Part shown: positions 26,299 to 28,120 of the stretch, piece after piece
How positions within the stretch are numbered: the stretch's first letter is position 1
Layout: each line of letters starts with the position of its first letter
Assembly: GCA_002684695.1 (NCBI GenBank)
Contig: NYVQ01000030.1
Span: 48,235 to 76,354 of the forward strand
Origin: SAR116 cluster bacterium
GTDB taxonomy: Bacteria; Pseudomonadota; Alphaproteobacteria; Puniceispirillales; GCA-002684695
DNA: 28,120 nucleotides
Direction: 5' to 3'
Made by a program: the position numbers and the translations under genes
The notes under the pieces: generated by a model
Seen by the model: the letters and a program-made list of their open reading frames with translations, nothing else
The model's database searches: none
What the model was told of the DNA's origin: nothing

Positions 26299-27540
26299 TT
26301 AAATACACAAAACAGCATGATTTTTTTTACCCGATGAAATTTTAATTGTTCTACTTTCCCCAAAATCTTCTTTATTAATTAAAAAATTTTCATCACGATG
26401 AGGCTGATCATTAATTCTTGCCCCACCTCCTTTAATAAGCCTCCTTGCTTCGCTTTTACTTTTACATAAATTAGATTTGCATAAAGCATCAACAAAAGAT
26501 AAATCATTATTTGGAGATAAAGTAATTGTATATTTTGGGAGTTCATCTCCAATTTGACCTTTTTGGAAAGTATCTTTTGCAGAATTAAAAGCTTGTATCG
26601 AAGCTTTTTCTCCATGGCACAATTTTGTCACTTCATTAGCCAATATTATCTTTGCATCATTGATCTTAGATCCTTTAAGCTTTCTATATTCTTCAATCTC
26701 AACTAAAGGTAATTCAGTAAATAATTTTAAAAATTTAATCACATCTTTATCTTCGGTATTTCTCCAAAACTGCCAGAAATCCCATGAGCTTAGTTTTTTC
26801 TCATTAAGCCAAATAGCACCATTAGCAGTCTTCCCCATTTTTGAGCCAGATGCTGTGGTAATTAAGGGAGAAGTTAAACCATAAACTTCTTTTTTTTGAA
26901 CTCTTCTAGTTAAATCAATTCCTGATACAATATTGCCCCACTGATCAGATCCTCCCATTTGAAGTTCACAATCTAATTTATGGTTTAGCTCCAAGAAGTC
27001 AAAAGCCTGAAGGATTGCATAATTAAATTCTAAAAAGGATAGTGGTTGCTCTCTTTCAAGCCTTAATTTAACAGATTCCATACCAAGAAGTCTGTTAATT
27101 GAAAAATGTTTCCCATAATCTCTTAAAAAAGGAATGAGCATTAATTTATCCAGCCAATCTGCATTATCAATCATAATAGCATCAGTTTTTTTATTACCAA
27201 AACTTAGATATTTTTCAAAAATTGACTTAATATTTTTCATGTTACTATTAATATCTGCATTTGAAAGTAATGGCCTTGCATTGTCTTTCCCAGATGGGTC
27301 CCCTATTTTTGTAGTTCCACCACCCATAAGAACTATCGGCCTATGCCCTGATTTCTGAAGCCTTCTTAGCATCATTATTTGAATAAGAGATCCAACATGT
27401 AAACTATCGGCTGTACAATCAAAGCCAATGTATCCAGAAATGGATTTAGAGGCGCACAACCTATCTAGTTCATCTAAATTTGTACATTGATGAATGTAAC
27501 CTCTTTCAGAAACACTTTCTATAAAGTCTGATTTTGCCAT
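26299..27540 (-). CDS. tyrS: Tyrosyl-tRNA synthetase
   Basis: 413 residues from the ATG at 27540, which gives the family N-terminus MAKSDFIESVSERGYIHQ. The frame extends to a TTG at 27561 that overlaps the upstream hydrolase gene and is unlikely. Class I catalytic core: HVGS (His48-Ser51) is the HIGH motif, GSDQWGNIVSGIDL is the Tyr-adenylate site, and KMGKT (234-238) is the KMSKS loop. A C-terminal S4 RNA-binding domain (about 345-413, including SKSEARRLIKGGGARIND) contacts the tRNA. It charges tRNA-Tyr in the cytoplasm. The long form with the KMGKT loop is the common bacterial TyrS, not the TyrZ type. The gene begins 10 bases after the hydrolase stop and ends 10 bases from the convergent AsmA-like gene. 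Confidence 0.97.
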   Translation of the reverse strand: MAKSDFIESVSERGYIHQCTNLDELDRLCASKSISGYIGFDCTADSLHVGSLIQIMMLRRLQKSGHRPIVLMGGGTTKIGDPSGKDNARPLLSNADINSNMKNIKSIFEKYLSFGNKKTDAIMIDNADWLDKLMLIPFLRDYGKHFSINRLLGMESVKLRLEREQPLSFLEFNYAILQAFDFLELNHKLDCELQMGGSDQWGNIVSGIDLTRRVQKKEVYGLTSPLITTASGSKMGKTANGAIWLNEKKLSSWDFWQFWRNTEDKDVIKFLKLFTELPLVEIEEYRKLKGSKINDAKIILANEVTKLCHGEKASIQAFNSAKDTFQKGQIGDELPKYTITLSPNNDLSFVDALCKSNLCKSKSEARRLIKGGGARINDQPHRDENFLINKEDFGESRTIKISSGKKNHAVLCI

Positions 27541-27550
27541 TATAATATTT

Positions 27551-28120
27551 TTACTCTTCAATATTGTTAATGAAATTACCTTCTTTATCTAGTCTACTAT
27601 CTAAATACTTGCCAACAGCTTCAACCATTTCATTATTGTGTTCATTAAAAAAATGATCAGCACCATTTATTATTATATCTTTTATTACTTCTCCCTTTTG
27701 AATAGAAATTTTCTCTAAAACTCTAGATAATGCGTTTATAGGCACTATTTCATTTTCTGAGCCGTGGATAAAAGCTCCAGAAGAGGGGCATGGTGCAAGA
27801 AAAGCAAAATCTTTTGTTGTTGCTGGTGCTGATAAGGATAAAAAACCTTTTATTTCTGGTCTTCTCATCATTAATTGCATTCCAATCCATGCTCCAAAAG
27901 AAAAACCTGCTACCCAGCAGTGTGTAGCATTTGGATTTTGTGTTTGTATCCAGTCCATTGCTGTAGCAGCATCAGCAAGTTCACCTTCGCCATCATCATA
28001 AGAACCTTGGCTTTTACCAACACCTCTAAAATTAAATCTTAAAGTTGAAAAATTCCTATTCACAAATTCTCGATATAGATTAAAAATTACTTTGTTATTC
28101 ATAGTTCCACCTTGATTAGG
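27551..28120 (-). CDS. Alpha/beta hydrolase (COG2945-like), 5' end cut by window edge
   Basis: The frame is open to the right edge: upstream of the ATG at 28102 it reads PNQGGT, which is the conserved HPHPxxGGTMNNKV motif of this family, so that ATG is internal and the true start is outside. About 190 residues are visible. The nucleophile elbow is GFSFG, the catalytic His is in GADHFF near the C-terminus, and the acidic residue should lie in HGSENEIVP, where the usual Asp is replaced by Glu/Asn/Glu. LRFNFRGVGKSQG is the family's early strand-loop. Relatives are about 215 residues, so 25 or so are missing. The substrate is unknown. It probably shares a transcript with tyrS, 10 bases downstream. 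Confidence 0.9.
   Translation of the reverse strand, partial: PNQGGTMNNKVIFNLYREFVNRNFSTLRFNFRGVGKSQGSYDDGEGELADAATAMDWIQTQNPNATHCWVAGFSFGAWIGMQLMMRRPEIKGFLSLSAPATTKDFAFLAPCPSSGAFIHGSENEIVPINALSRVLEKISIQKGEVIKDIIINGADHFFNEHNNEMVEAVGKYLDSRLDKEGNFINNIEE

Noticed and set aside
1..28120. Mobile element, prophage, CRISPR array, tRNA or defence island
   Set aside because: No transposase, integrase, direct-repeat array, tRNA cloverleaf or restriction/toxin gene was seen; almost all sequence is accounted for by core genes in recognised order.

Overview
The window is a contiguous piece of core chromosome from an AT-rich (about 30% G+C by eye) alphaproteobacterium, most plausibly a streamlined, free-living marine lineage. 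Support for the alphaproteobacterial call comes from an NDUFA12 homologue (a complex I accessory subunit shared by alphaproteobacteria and mitochondria), a DUF2155 protein, a B12-dependent ribonucleotide reductase of about 1200 residues, an RNase E with a charged S1 insertion and a C-terminal Gly-Trp-Trp tail, and gene orders I recognise from the class (NDUFA12-mlaD-DUF2155 facing aat-accC-accB-aroQ-dsbA; rne divergent from amiC-mrcA-prfB; bcp, an AsmA/YhdP-like protein and tyrS together). The low G+C and very tight packing are the only basis for 'marine and streamlined'. UGA acts as a stop (accB ends in TGA) and an intact RF2 gene is present, so the code is standard.

Layout. 1-815: 5' part of a secreted D-Ala-D-Ala carboxypeptidase (minus strand, 3' end off the window). 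1063-3746: clpS-clpA, translationally coupled. 3757-9051 (minus): a probable operon nrdJ, ridA-like, COG3146 acyltransferase-like. 9052-9347: divergent control region with two NrdR-type boxes and a structured nrdJ leader. 9348-10535: NDUFA12, mlaD, DUF2155 (plus). 10505-16588 (minus): a probable six-gene run rne, dsbA, aroQ, accB, accC, aat. 16900-21814 (plus): amiC, mrcA, prfB. 21818-22276 (minus): bcp-type peroxiredoxin. 22371-26288 (plus): large AsmA/YhdP-like protein. 26299-28120 (minus): tyrS preceded by an alpha/beta hydrolase cut by the right edge.

How they work together. Several genes serve the envelope: PBP1a builds peptidoglycan, AmiC and the DacA-type enzyme trim it, MlaD and the AsmA/YhdP-like protein belong to lipid-transport families, accB/accC start fatty acid synthesis, and the DsbA-family protein handles periplasmic thiols. 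A second theme is protein turnover by the bacterial N-degron pathway: Aat tags N-termini, ClpS recognises them and ClpA unfolds them for ClpP. nrdJ makes dNTPs and implies dependence on cobalamin.

I found no mobile element, CRISPR array, tRNA, rRNA, phage gene, toxin-antitoxin or defence cassette, and no convincing undescribed system. The points most worth a second look are the paired NrdR boxes and leader structure before nrdJ, the absence of terminator space at all four convergent gene junctions, the sequence-divergent peroxiredoxin, and the RNase E insertion. Seven start codons were placed downstream of the longest possible reading frame (dsbA, rne, DUF2155, bcp, tyrS, NDUFA12 and the AsmA-like gene) on ribosome-binding-site, signal-peptide or family-alignment grounds.
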